Below, piece by piece: positions 24,201-34,345 of a DNA stretch of 64,000 bases. The stretch covers positions 11,032,030 to 11,096,029 of the forward strand of contig CAIIXF020000009.1 of assembly GCA_903813345.2 (NCBI GenBank). Reading direction: 5' to 3'. This DNA is from Owenia fusiformis. Taxonomy: Eukaryota; Annelida; Polychaeta; Sabellida; Oweniidae. A program made the translations under genes and the position numbers. Each line of letters opens with the position of its first letter. Within the stretch, counting starts at the first letter, position 1. A model generated the notes under the pieces. The model saw only the letters and a program-made list of their open reading frames with translations. It ran no database searches and was not told where the DNA came from.

Positions 24201-24410
24201 CATTCTAGGTTTGGAGAACGAAGTTCATCAGTCTACTGCACGTTACGCCTGCTTTGGATAATTTCAGTGATATTTTTACATCTTGTAGATTTAAATGTCC
24301 TCTTTTGATTATTTAATTTGGGTGATATTTCTATATCTTTCATAAAAAAATATTAGCCAAGGAGACTGTTCTCCAAACCGAGACGAATGAACGTTTATTG
24401 CCGATTACAA
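24201..24410 (+). repeat. Dispersed repeat, direct copy at 42404-42568
   Basis: GACCATTCTAGGTTTGGAGAA and following blocks (CTGCTTTGGA, TTTAATTTGGGTGATATTTC) recur in the same order at 42.4 kb. GTTCTCCAAACC near 24370 is the inverse of GGTTTGGAGAAC at the start, so this copy is bounded by short inverted repeats. Confidence 0.6.
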
Positions 24411-24552
24411 CACCAAGAAAGTTCTTTTTTGGTTTATATTTCAATTTTAAGAAAGTTCTTTTTTTGGTTTATATTTCAATTTCAAGAAAGTTTTTTTTGT
24501 TTTATATTTCAATCTCAAGAAAGTTATTTTCTGGTTTATATTTCAATTCCTT
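24411..24552 (+). repeat. Four tandem ~35-bp units
   Basis: Units of the form AAGAAAGTTCTTTTTTGG followed by TTTATATTTCAATTT repeat four times with small changes. Two overlapping open frames exist only because of the repeat. Confidence 0.85.
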
Positions 24553-24619
24553 TTACATTACAACTATGCTAAATAAAAAACTCACATTTTCTGCAATTCA
24601 GCAAGTCTTCTACTGCGAA

Positions 24620-26219
24620 TACTAAACGTTTTCTTTAGACTTTACTTTCCGTCCTGGTACCCGATACCTCAAACTGCCTCAGACTGCTAATACACGTACT
24701 TGAATATCAACTATGATATTCTGAAGAGTTTATGCGCGTATCGTATTCATCCGAACTCCCGTGCAGTGATACCGAGACACTGCATGGGAATTCGGTATTC
24801 ATCCTATGGCCTAAGCACACACTTGTATCCTTCCGCTTTTCCAGGGGACAAAAAATTAAAAAATAAAAGAATATAGTTCCCGAAAGCAATCTATAGCAGT
24901 ACTATATCTTGAGAGAAAATGTTGCAGTTATGCATGTCGTATTGATGACATCTTAGGTCGTGGTGAGTAAAACACCCTCCCTCTTACATTGATATAAAAA
25001 GAGAGTATTTATCTTATTTTTACTATTACTAGACTATTCTCTATTCTGTGGAGAATAACAGAGGATGACTTTGTTCACGTGCCCTAGCCGTGCCTTAGGT
25101 ATACAGTCTATACGCATCTTTTTATACATGAACTTTAACCTCATCAAAATTAATTTTCTTTTACAACATAATCTGTCAATACACTAGATGCGAGTAGAAA
25201 TAATCTTGATCTAGTCATTAAATATTCAAAATTCAGTCAAAGCATTTTTAGAGATAAGCTAAAACGGAGGCAATGGATTTATAATATCGCGGATATTTTT
25301 TCAAAAAAGCCTGTTGTGTGATTCTGGTAAAACTTTCACAATCGATAAAAGATTTTTGTAGTATAATACATTTGTCGTTTCCGATACACAACCTCATACA
25401 TTGGATCAGAACTCTCGAAATTCCAGCAGAGGGATCGTATCGTCCGGGGCTTGGCAGACTTTTAGTGAACTTGAATTTTGCTGAACTATTGATAGCTCGT
25501 TTTTGGTAAAATGTCACGTTTGCTTCATTCCAAAAATTAGATGTTCCCAATCCGTATTTATACACAAATAGTGCAAATGAGGATGACGATGAATTCGTAC
25601 ATCAATCTATCATCTCTCTACGCGTAGTATAATAGAATTTTCAATATCAACATCCAATACAAGGTACATGTATTGAACTTGAGGAGCAAATGCCAATTTC
25701 AAGCAAATCGACTTTTATTGCAGAGTATTAGCACTCCATAAAAATTGTAGCAGAAATTTTGTATTTAAAGTTGTGTAAACAGAGGAGATTTGTCTTCAAC
25801 TTTAATTAATAGTTCGGCACTAATTGCGCGTTGATTCGAAAACACATAGAGCGAGAAGTTTAAGATATTCCGACTCACAAGTAATACACAATTTTATATA
25901 ATTCTCTTCTAAGTCTACACCACCTTACACAATTAACAATTCGTGCTACGTAATTTTAATAAGATTGTATATTCCAAACTCAACATTCGGGTGGCCTAGG
26001 GTGATTATCGTTTATTGTGTTTCGCGTCTTAGTCACACGCTTCAAGAATGTATACTCTATAATTAAACAGTCAATGGCAAAACACGTGAGGATTTGATTA
26101 TTCGAGGACGCATCATTCTGCACGTATTCTTCATGATAGAGTCAATAGATTCAGAGACTTACATAAAGATGGTTTAGTATATGTGTTAGTTATCTAAAAT
26201 AAGTTGCAAGGTCAACTTA
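24620..26219. other. Unassigned intergenic
   Basis: A short near-palindrome (CGTATTCATCCGAACTCCCGTGCAG against CTGCATGGGAATTCGGTATTCATCC, about 24738-24806) is the only clear structure. Open frames around 25248-25565 on both strands overlap and look like chance. Confidence 0.35.
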
Positions 26220-26221
26220 CA

Positions 26222-27779
26222 CACTCCCCTCCATAAGTTTGGCAACCTTAGCTCCCCCATTGAACTACGTGTTAAAGCCTCTTTACCTTTGAAATTTTAT
26301 TTACTTAACCTGCGATGAAAATACTTATACTATTGATGAAAACGTAATTTGACTTTATTTCCAATACCTCCAAATTTTTTCAATTTTTTCCTCAATTACA
26401 ATAAGTTGAAAATTGATGATAAATTTGATGAATTCTTGAAAATCAACATTCCCATGTTAACCAATGGGAAATGGTAAGTTCGCCGCAAGTCATATGGCAG
26501 AATATCCATCCATCCAAGTCCTTGCAAAAATACAACTTGAGTAGGCAATTGAATTTGCTAACTTTATTGAACAAAAAATTGATATGTTTCTTCAGGTTGA
26601 ACAAAGTTATAGGGCTTTAAAGTCAAAATTGTTTTTCAAAAAACCTCTCCCATTAAAATTATTTTTAAAAATGACTTTGAAGCACTGTAACTTTAGTATT
26701 CATCAAATTAACTAAACACTTAATGTACAAAAAAGTTAGACAATTCAATTTTCTATATAGAAATACTTTTTGCTGAATCTTTTACTGAAAAGACATCCTG
26801 ATTTCTGATTTTTCTCGAACCCTCCATTTCCCTGCCATTGCAACTGGATTACATGGGAATGACGATTTTCAAAAATTCATCAAATTTATCATCAATTTTC
26901 GACCTATTGTAATTGAGGAAAAAATTGAGAAAATTTGGAGGTATCGGAAATAAAGTCAGATTACGTTTCCATCAATATTATAAGTTATTTCATCGCCGGT
27001 TAAAGATTCTCACGTATAAAAGGCGAATCCAACTCAAATCCATGCAGGGGTGTATGAGGTACTCGAATAGGAAAGAGCTCGTGAAATCTGAATTTATATG
27101 CACATGGACAATGTTTTTGTTTGGAGTTATTGAAGAAAAAGTGATATGGGTGTGGTTCCGGATTTGAAATCATTGCTGGAAAATATGATTTTAATACGTG
27201 AAATTATATCTATAAATACAGCACTAAAAATAACAGTACACATGAAGTACATGTATGATTGTGTCCAGAAATGTTTGAAACCCTTACGGAAAATTCTGTC
27301 TGCATTTTGTCACCATTGCTCTTTCTTCCCGCATTCTAGTGCTGTTTGAATGAATATATTAATTAATGTATTTCTAACTAAAATATATCACTTTTTTCTT
27401 ATAAACCACAAACATTTAGATCATAAAAATATTATTCAATACTTGAGTGAGCACGATATGCAAGGGTTACTAAGTTGACACAGTAAATGACCACTGATAT
27501 TGTGTTAGTCCATGCACACAGCGTATTCTGCTAATATACATTTGCTAACACCCCCACTTTCATAGTGAAGTGACTAATTGGTTTATGTTTACGTTTTAAT
27601 GTGTTTTGGGTTCCTTGTTACAGCAAGGGGGGCCAGTAAAGTAGACTAACATGTTTGCATGGCAAATTTTGATCGAATATGTGAGACACTTTAAGTAAAT
27701 AAAAATTCAAACGTAAAGAGGCTTTAACACATAGTTCAATGGGGGAGCTAAGGTTGCCAAACTTATGGAGGGGAGTGTA
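26222..27779. mobile_element. Tc1-like element, long TIRs, interrupted copy
   Basis: The ends CACTCCCCTCCATAAGTTTG (26222) and its complement (to 27777) match the element at 52637-53512. TA follows the right end; the left flank reads ACA, so the TA there is not clean. Arms contain GTAATTTGACTTTATTTCC and AAATTTATCATCAATTTTCG segments that fold back on each other, with no intact transposase. It is 680 bp longer than its sister copy because of the insertion at 27004-27690. Confidence 0.85.
27004..27690. mobile_element. TTAA-flanked insertion inside the Tc1-like element
   Basis: TTAA lies on both sides (27000-27003, 27691-27694). The sister copy has a single uninterrupted GGTTAAGTAAAT at this point. 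The ends are imperfect inverted repeats: AGATTCTCACGTAT on the left, AGTGTCTCACATAT as the complement of the right end. TTAA duplication is typical of piggyBac and Kolobok superfamilies, and the AG start favours Kolobok. Short open frames inside have no recognised domain. Confidence 0.8.
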
Positions 27780-28602
27780 ACTTAGGTAACAAGCCTGTGC
27801 CTGGTACAATAAATGGACAATTAGAGTCTTAAAATGTCATCGCGTCCCTCAATTGGAAATATGAGGCATACGAATGCAAGTAAACATCTTGAAAACGTCA
27901 CTTATCTTGCTTCATTTGGATTACGGTTCTGCTACCCCACAGATTTTTCAAACTGGATAGGTTACAATATTAAGATCTTGTATTGTTAGTGTTTTTTCAT
28001 TGAACAATCTAATCGTAACAAAGTTCTTAAAACTTTAAACTTTGTACCAAACAAAAAAAGAAAATAGAAAACTAATGAATACATGGTGTCCAATTTTTGA
28101 AAATGCATTTTTATACATTACGAGTGAGGAGATCATATTAAAAGAAACAGCTGCTCGACATGGTAGAGATAGGATCCTTATTTCTAAATAATACCATTAT
28201 ATGAAATTTGAAGAACGTAGTCTTATTTTTTTTTTTTTTTAAATATTTTTATTGTTATTTCTTTATTGTTGGATGAACGTTTGGCCTATTGGGGCATCAG
28301 TACAAATAAATCCTATACATCTCACTAGGAATATTTATTATATACTGTACACAGGTAACACTATATCGTAAAAACAACTCTCGAGCCTTAAAAACACCTT
28401 ATTTTTAGTCAAAACTAGTTTCGTGTGCAATAAAAATGTAATAGAAATCACATGTCGCACTTTTGTTCAAGCTGTCAAAACTCTAGGTCAAGATGACTTT
28501 TATGATAGAGAGATAGACCTGGGAAACCGGCAAAGTAATCACAAAAGGATATTCAATATTTGCTCTGAACAGTCTGTGAATTTCTACATTAATATATACT
28601 GG
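27780..28602. other. Unassigned intergenic with a poly(T) run
   Basis: A T-run at about 28228-28240 is the only notable feature. The 81-codon plus-strand open frame starting at 28423 runs into the adjacent inverted repeat and is not supported as a gene. Confidence 0.3.
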
Positions 28603-28912
28603 AACGGTAAAGTCAGATACCGTTGTCACAAATGGCGAACACAAAAGTCGCTTCAACTTCAAAATTGAAATAATTTACAAACACAACGGCATTTGGTAAA
28701 ACAGTGTCCGTTGCCCCGTATCTCATTTTGATCGGTTAGATTAAAGACTTTACTTCGATGGTAGAACATAATTAACTGTACAATGAGTATAAATACATTT
28801 TGCTTGATTGTTGTCCCAAAGGAATTTAGTCTAGGTGCTCTTTAAACATACAGTTCATGAAAACCTAATTGAAGCGACGGTTATGTCCGCCATTTGTGAC
28901 TTTACCGTTGTC
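28603..28912. mobile_element. ~310-bp foldback/MITE
   Basis: ACGGTAAAGTC, CACAAATGGCG and GTCGCTTCAA blocks on the left (28603-28657) recur in inverted order at 28866-28912. The left arm has an extra 13 bp, AGATACCGTTGTC. No terminal duplication was resolved. Confidence 0.6.
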
Positions 28913-29492
28913 AGGCTATTCCAGTGTGCAATTATGGGACACGTGTCTTCCAGTCAATAGAGTCTACATAGGATATGATCCCAAGTTTCAGATAGGCCTG
29001 CCTGCATATCTGCTAGACCGATCAACCCTGGGTTAATATGATATTTAGTTATTTGACATTTTAAAGGGTTACGATAACCTATAAACAAAAGCGCATTTTA
29101 GGCAGATTGATAGAATGGTTTTGAAGTTAAAAGCCCAAAGAGCTAAAACATAATGTTGGCAAAAACACTTTAATATGTTTGTATCTTTTATTTGTTATCT
29201 TTTACAACGTATTGAAGAAAGAGGTAAACAAGTTATGCAGTAACATAGGCTTTCATAACACCCTCTAAATAAAATAGCCTAAACATTTGGGTACACCTTG
29301 ACATTTTTACTGGGTCAAACCAGATTGCGTTGTGACCTTTTCTTTCCTTAAAAGTACAAGACAACGCAGATTAAGACCGTGTTGATCTTAATACAGGATG
29401 CACTGGCGGATTCGAGGAGGATCTTTTCTTTAAAAAATGGGCCTTAAATTTTCTAAATTTGGGCTCAATTTTGGGTTCTGGGGACTCAACAG
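28913..29492. other. Unassigned intergenic
   Basis: No supported feature. A segment near 29400-29470 repeats GGGCCT/GGGCTC and TTTTCTAAATTT blocks but has no clear ends. Confidence 0.3.
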
Positions 29493-30003
29493 TGGAGAGG
29501 TTAAGCTAACGATGTTTTTCACAACGTAACCGTGAACGCAAAGTACAAAAATTAACAAAGGAATGTATCGAGCGCTCATAGTTTTATGCGCGCTTAGTCT
29601 ACTTCAGATACTCTTTCAGCTTCAGAGTTTCGGGTTTAGAACGGGAGATTTGAATATTTGACGTTGGGTCAACGGGAACCATTTTACTCGTGTCTATTGA
29701 ACACTATGCTGTCAATTTTGATTTCGATGCACAGTTGAATTCTTGCTGAACACGATGATGTATGTCATGCATGATTTAGCGCCAAAAATCTTACGAAACG
29801 AGCTCGTTTAAAATATGTATTAGAAAACCAGCTATAAAACCGCATCAATGACATACTATAGAATCATTACACGCTATGGTGTAGTCTAAACAAACACTGG
29901 ATTTGAACGGCTATTTATATGAGAAGGCTACATGAATTTGTATATGGTCGAGTGATACGTACAGGTTCAGTTTCGATTATATATGCAAAGCTTAACCTCT
30001 CCA
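29493..30003 (+). mobile_element. 511-bp TIR element, copy 1
   Basis: Bounded by TGGAGAGGTTAAGCT and AGCTTAACCTCTCCA. Nearly identical in inverted orientation to 61037-61546 (510 bp); the length difference is one extra base near 29655. A frame from 29564 encodes MYRALIVLCALSLLQILFQL, a signal-peptide-like start, but the extra base leads to an early stop. Flanks also pair in inverse (ACTCAACA before, TGTTGAGT after), so no direct target duplication is evident. Confidence 0.8.
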
Positions 30004-30069
30004 TTGTTGAGTTCAAGCGCGGAGTTTTTATCAAGACTTCAAATGTGCCCCCTCCCCATTGCATGCTAG

Positions 30070-30130
30070 TTTCTAATTCCGCAACTGGGATGACACAAAA
30101 AATGCCACCCACTAATTTTATAATATCTTT
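30070..30130. mobile_element. Possible decayed mariner-like terminus
   Basis: CTGGGATGACACAAAAAATG followed by CCACCCACTAA resembles the left end of the mariner remnant at 7964. A complementary terminus (TTTTGTGTCACCCTG) ends at 36419. Together they might bound the large inverted repeat between them, but the match here is weak. Confidence 0.35.
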
Positions 30131-31717
30131 CTCAGTCAATAATGAAAGAATCTTCGTCATTAGATAGACTGTTCAATTGTATCAGATGCTGGCACAGTTT
30201 TGCCGGAAGTTTGCAAGAAGTAACTTTTGGCAATGCAGTATGTTAGAGTAACCTAGTAGGTGTAAGAAAATATAAGGTGATGGCCTTTAAAGTGGTAAAA
30301 ACAATTTTCACGGCCGAATTGGACTTCAATTCCTGCGATTTCAGGGGGTACTATAAGACTATTTCATAACATAAAGGATATAGTTGCTATTGTTCTGCTT
30401 TCTACAGCACACATTACTAGTCCAAAGATGAATAATATCCTAAAGTTATAGGCCGATATCTGTATTAGTCTCAGAAATATTGCAATTAATAGGAAAAAAA
30501 TATGCAATTTTAGTCATTTTTAAGTCTCACGTATCTTATATTTGTAGCTTCCAGCAAAAGACGGCAGCTGAAATAGCTCAAAATTGTTTTCTAAAAACTA
30601 ATTCAAGCTTTGTTTGATATTGTAATACAATTATAATAATGATAATGTACTATTTATGATTTTTAATATGACTTTATAGTACCCTACCCCTGGAAAGTGG
30701 GCGTGGTCAATGTTATCAATTTGCAGCATACAATTAAAAACTTATATTGATAGAAAGCAAATCAATGCATTTTTAACATTTTCACTTGTTACTTGACATT
30801 GTAATTCATTCATTACTAAAATATAGGACTCTACATATTTTATATATACGTTTTCAATTTTGTACAATGTATCATGATGAAATCTAATAGGCTGGTTCAT
30901 TTTCAGTGTTCACTAACGCATGAAATGTAAGTCACAGTGTTTCCAAATTACCTTTGCAATGAGAAAGTACCACAAAGACTGCATAATATGAGCAGTTTCA
31001 AGGTCCTAATACTAATACTTACCGATCTATCGGCGTTCAAAAATAGAGAAAGCTGTCGTGAGTGCAGTTTTAACTAACTTTGAACTGAAACTGCTGCTTA
31101 ATGAATATTTTTCTCAATATCTGTGACTTTTTTAGACCCCAAACATAAGATACCAAGATATAATGCTACCAAGTTCTGATATTGGAAGTTTCAGATCTCT
31201 AGATCAAATATTCACTTCTGCATGTACTTTTAAAAAGAGGCAAAAGGACAAAAAAACTGTCAGATATCGTGAAAAATATGAAAGATGCACTATTCAGAAC
31301 AATTTATCTCTTAAATGTTACTTTTATTTGACATAATTTCTGATTCTGCCTCCAGTTAGTACCACCAATAATACATATGAGAAGACTTAACGTCATAGTA
31401 AGTGGAAGTACAGATCTATTGGCTTCTGAAAATGGGAAAAGCTGTAGCAAGTATGATTTTCACCAGTTTTTCATCTAAGACTGCAACTTTCTGAATTTTC
31501 TTTTTACAAACTGCACAGTAAGACCAAAGACATTAAAGGAAACCTGGTCATTGTACCACCAATAATAGGTAAAAATAATAAATAAAGTGTTTACTTTAAT
31601 TCCAAGGCATCTGAATTGATAAATAAATGCAATCAGTACTTTATTGTATCTTGGGACAAAATACACTGTTTGAATGCTTAAGCTTGACATCACAGTATCA
31701 AGTGAAAGATACTTTGT

Positions 31718-32790
31718 TACAGGGTGTCCGGAAAGTAAAGATACAAATGCTCTAATTTCATTAGATTTACCTGTTGTGAGATGAAATTGCTACATATTGT
31801 AGAATGACATCGTAACAATATATCCTGCAACTGTCATGACAAATTGTTTCAGAATAAAAAAGTTATGGTTGTTATGGTAACAGGAGTCGCGGGTATGTGG
31901 AGCAGCGACACAATTATGTTTTATAATTCTTTTCTCCTGTTCATATCATCTTGACGCTCCGTTGTTTGTTGCTATTATGCATCGAATTATGTACCATGAC
32001 AGCAAAGGGATTAGTACTGTAACATTATTTAATCATTTGGCATTACTACTTTTATCCAGTATTATGTATGTTCCACCTTTATCTAAACATTCTTGGTGCA
32101 TATTGACCGGAGATTCAGACCTGACAAAAACCTTTGCTGTCAGTCTCTAAGATTGCTGATACTTTGGTTTCCAGCCGAGTCTCATTTTTATGCTGCACTT
32201 CTCACAAATATTGCTTTAACATATTCATTAATGTAGAAGTCCAACGGGACATTATCAGGGAAATATGGGTCATTGTACAAAAAGGTTAATGTCAAGACAT
32301 TCAATTGTAAGATTTGTTTTCTTTGCTCTGTGCATTGGAGCATTGACTGTGGAGGTGCACTAGTGACTTTTCTATTAATCCAGGGACCCTTTTTCTAAGC
32401 ACTTATATACCTTTTCTTTGATTATACTTGTGACATTACATAGTTCTGATATGTATCAATGATATCGTTATACTAAAGAGAATACTATGGCAGCAAGATT
32501 ACAATATTGAACAAAACAAAAACTGATAAGAAATACAATAATAAACACCATTTCAAATGGTTATATTTTAGCAATTTATCACAATTTAGCGATATCCTGG
32601 AACTGCTCCGCATACCCCTCACCACCGTAACCATGACAACCGTAACTTTAACACATTCAGACTATATGTTATAAAAGTTGGTAGATGTATTGTAATATAG
32701 TTCCTCTGCAATCTGTAGCGATTTCATTACAAAAAAACTAAATCTCTTAAAATTAAAGTATTTGTATCTTTACTTTCCGGACACCCTGTA
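31718..32790. mobile_element. Mariner-like element with ~190-bp TIRs
   Basis: CAGGGTGTCCGGAAAGTAAA begins at 31720 and its complement ends at 32788, each flanked by TA. The first 26 bp are near identical and a looser inverted match continues for about 190 bp. The central 650 bp has no transposase-like frame, so the element is non-autonomous. It lies in the spacer of the large inverted repeat. Confidence 0.88.
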
Positions 32791-32799
32791 TATTTAGAG

Positions 32800-32911
32800 G
32801 TTATGTCACTATGACGTGAAATATGCCTGAGTTCTCCCAATATAGGCCGACCTTGGGAGGCTCTATATTTGGGCAAGAACGAAGGCATATTTCACGTCAT
32901 AGTGACATAAC
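32800..32911. repeat. Palindrome with perfect 29-bp arms
   Basis: Arms at 32800-32828 and 32883-32911 are perfect inverse copies (outer bases GTTATGTCACTATGACGTGA). Inner bases continue to pair loosely (TTCTCCCAATATAG against CTATATTTGGGCAAGAA), so the whole 112 bp can form one hairpin. It starts 10 bp after the mariner-like element. Confidence 0.9.
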
Positions 32912-32914
32912 TGA

Positions 32915-33117
32915 TGTATTACATGCCTTTCTGTTTGTTCCCATGGTTACTTTGTATCAATGACGTGACGTCATGATATTATCATGGTTATTAAAGAAAT
33001 CTAATATCAAAACGAGGTAAGCGGGCTATATCGGGGTAATCGGGCAATATCGGTGGATATAGCTCGCTAACTTTCCCATTGACTTCCATACAAATGCTTC
33101 GCTAGGCATGTAATACA
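32915..33117. repeat. 14-bp inverted pair around GGGCTATATCGGGG-rich DNA
   Basis: TGTATTACATGCCT at 32915-32928 and its perfect complement at 33104-33117 enclose sequence with repeated GGGCTATATCGG/GGCAATATCGG motifs. It starts three bases after the preceding palindrome, so the two may be parts of one element. Confidence 0.65.
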
Positions 33118-33473
33118 CAGCTATATATCACTTTAACTGACTTTACTCTTCAATTTGAAATATGCCTGGCCATTCTAAGAAAAATGCGACGGAGGGCAAA
33201 GAGGGTGCATGGTATAATTGGTAATTAAGCTCTTCTAGTTTAAAGCTCCCACAATTTTTAAAAACGAAATGGAGAATAACATGTGAAAGTATAGGATGGA
33301 CTAATTGTTCTAAGAAAGTTTTTGAAAGTAACATTGCATGAAATATTTAAGCAAGAGATATGTTCCAAAATACTTTCAGGTAGAAATAAAGCTCCGTAAT
33401 GTAAAAACAATGTATTCTCAGTATTCAATAATAACATTCTTTATAGGTTTTTTGGTCTTAAGCATATCAGTGA
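33118..33473. other. Unassigned spacer sequence
   Basis: No repeat end or gene recognised. The open frame at 33143-33334 lacks family features. Confidence 0.3.
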
Positions 33474-33745
33474 TTATCCTACACTTAGTGTACTAAATGT
33501 ATAATAACATGAAAAAATAAATTTGATACTTATTGGCAAAATGAATATCCGGAGGATATCGTAACGATATACTCCGGGCGGAGGATATCGTGACGATATA
33601 CTCCGGAAAACCCAATATGCGGAGGATATTTTGACGATATACTCCGCTTGTTGATTTCCCGCCAAATTGACTCTATTTGGCATGAAATTCATTTTACAAT
33701 GATATTATACATTCAGTACACTCCTTGTAAGTGTAGGATAATAAG
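33474..33745. mobile_element. TIR element carrying three tandem palindromes
   Basis: TTATCCTACACTTA at 33474 and its near-complement ending at 33745 form the ends; GTACTAAATGTATAATA blocks also pair. Between them, at about 33545-33650, three units of the form GGAGGATATCGT-ACGATATACTCC recur; each is itself nearly palindromic. The open frame on the minus strand (33474-33692) matches the one at 16879 because both are translations of this repeat. Confidence 0.8.
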
Positions 33746-33900
33746 AACATCCTATGATTTTTTTTAGAATATCATTTTAATCTACTCTGTGATATTGATA
33801 TATGCACTCGTTCGCTTCGCTCTCTCGTGCAAATATCAATATCACCTCGTAGATAAAAATGATATTCCTCAAAATCATAGGATATCCTATAATTATCCCA
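33746..33900. repeat. Foldback with CACTCGTTCGCTTCGCTCTC centre
   Basis: Arms containing AACATCCTATGATTTT, AATATCATTTTAATCTAC and GTGATATTGATAT fold back on ATATCAATATCACC, GTAGATAAAAATGATATT and AAAATCATAGGATAT. It is the inverse counterpart of 16600-16830. Confidence 0.75.
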
Positions 33901-33984
33901 TGGTTGCAAGGATATAGATCGAATATCACATGAAGATATATTTGATATGTGGATCAAGTTATAATATTTTAGCAAAAAGTTCAC

Positions 33985-34345
33985 GTCTTAAAAAGTGATA
34001 CTCGGTGGTTTGAAAAGTGATATTCCATGGTTTCGAATTTTTTCAAAAAAAAATTTCTTTTTACATTTTTTAATTATTTTCAAAAATATTTTTAAAAAAT
34101 TTCAACATTTTTTCACAATTTTTTTTCAATTATTTTTTCAAATTTTTTCTCGAATTATATTTTTCACATTTTTTCGCTGATGATGATTTCCCATGGGATA
34201 AAATTTTTTTTTCAAAAATATCAATTATATCCACTCATGGATACAAATATCTTCACTCACTCGCTGCGCACACTCATAAAAATATCAATATCCACTCATG
34301 GATATAAATGATATTTTTTCAAAACCATAGGATATTCCTATATTA
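33985..34345. repeat. T-rich tract and further foldback
   Basis: After a low-complexity T-rich stretch (34020-34160), AAATATCA, ATCCACTCATGGATA and CACTCACTCGCTGCGC motifs at about 34215-34330 form another hairpin of the same general design as 33746-33900. Confidence 0.6.

Noticed and set aside
29915-30167. Overlapping frames on both strands
   Set aside because: They straddle the right end of the 511-bp element and its flank; chance frames.
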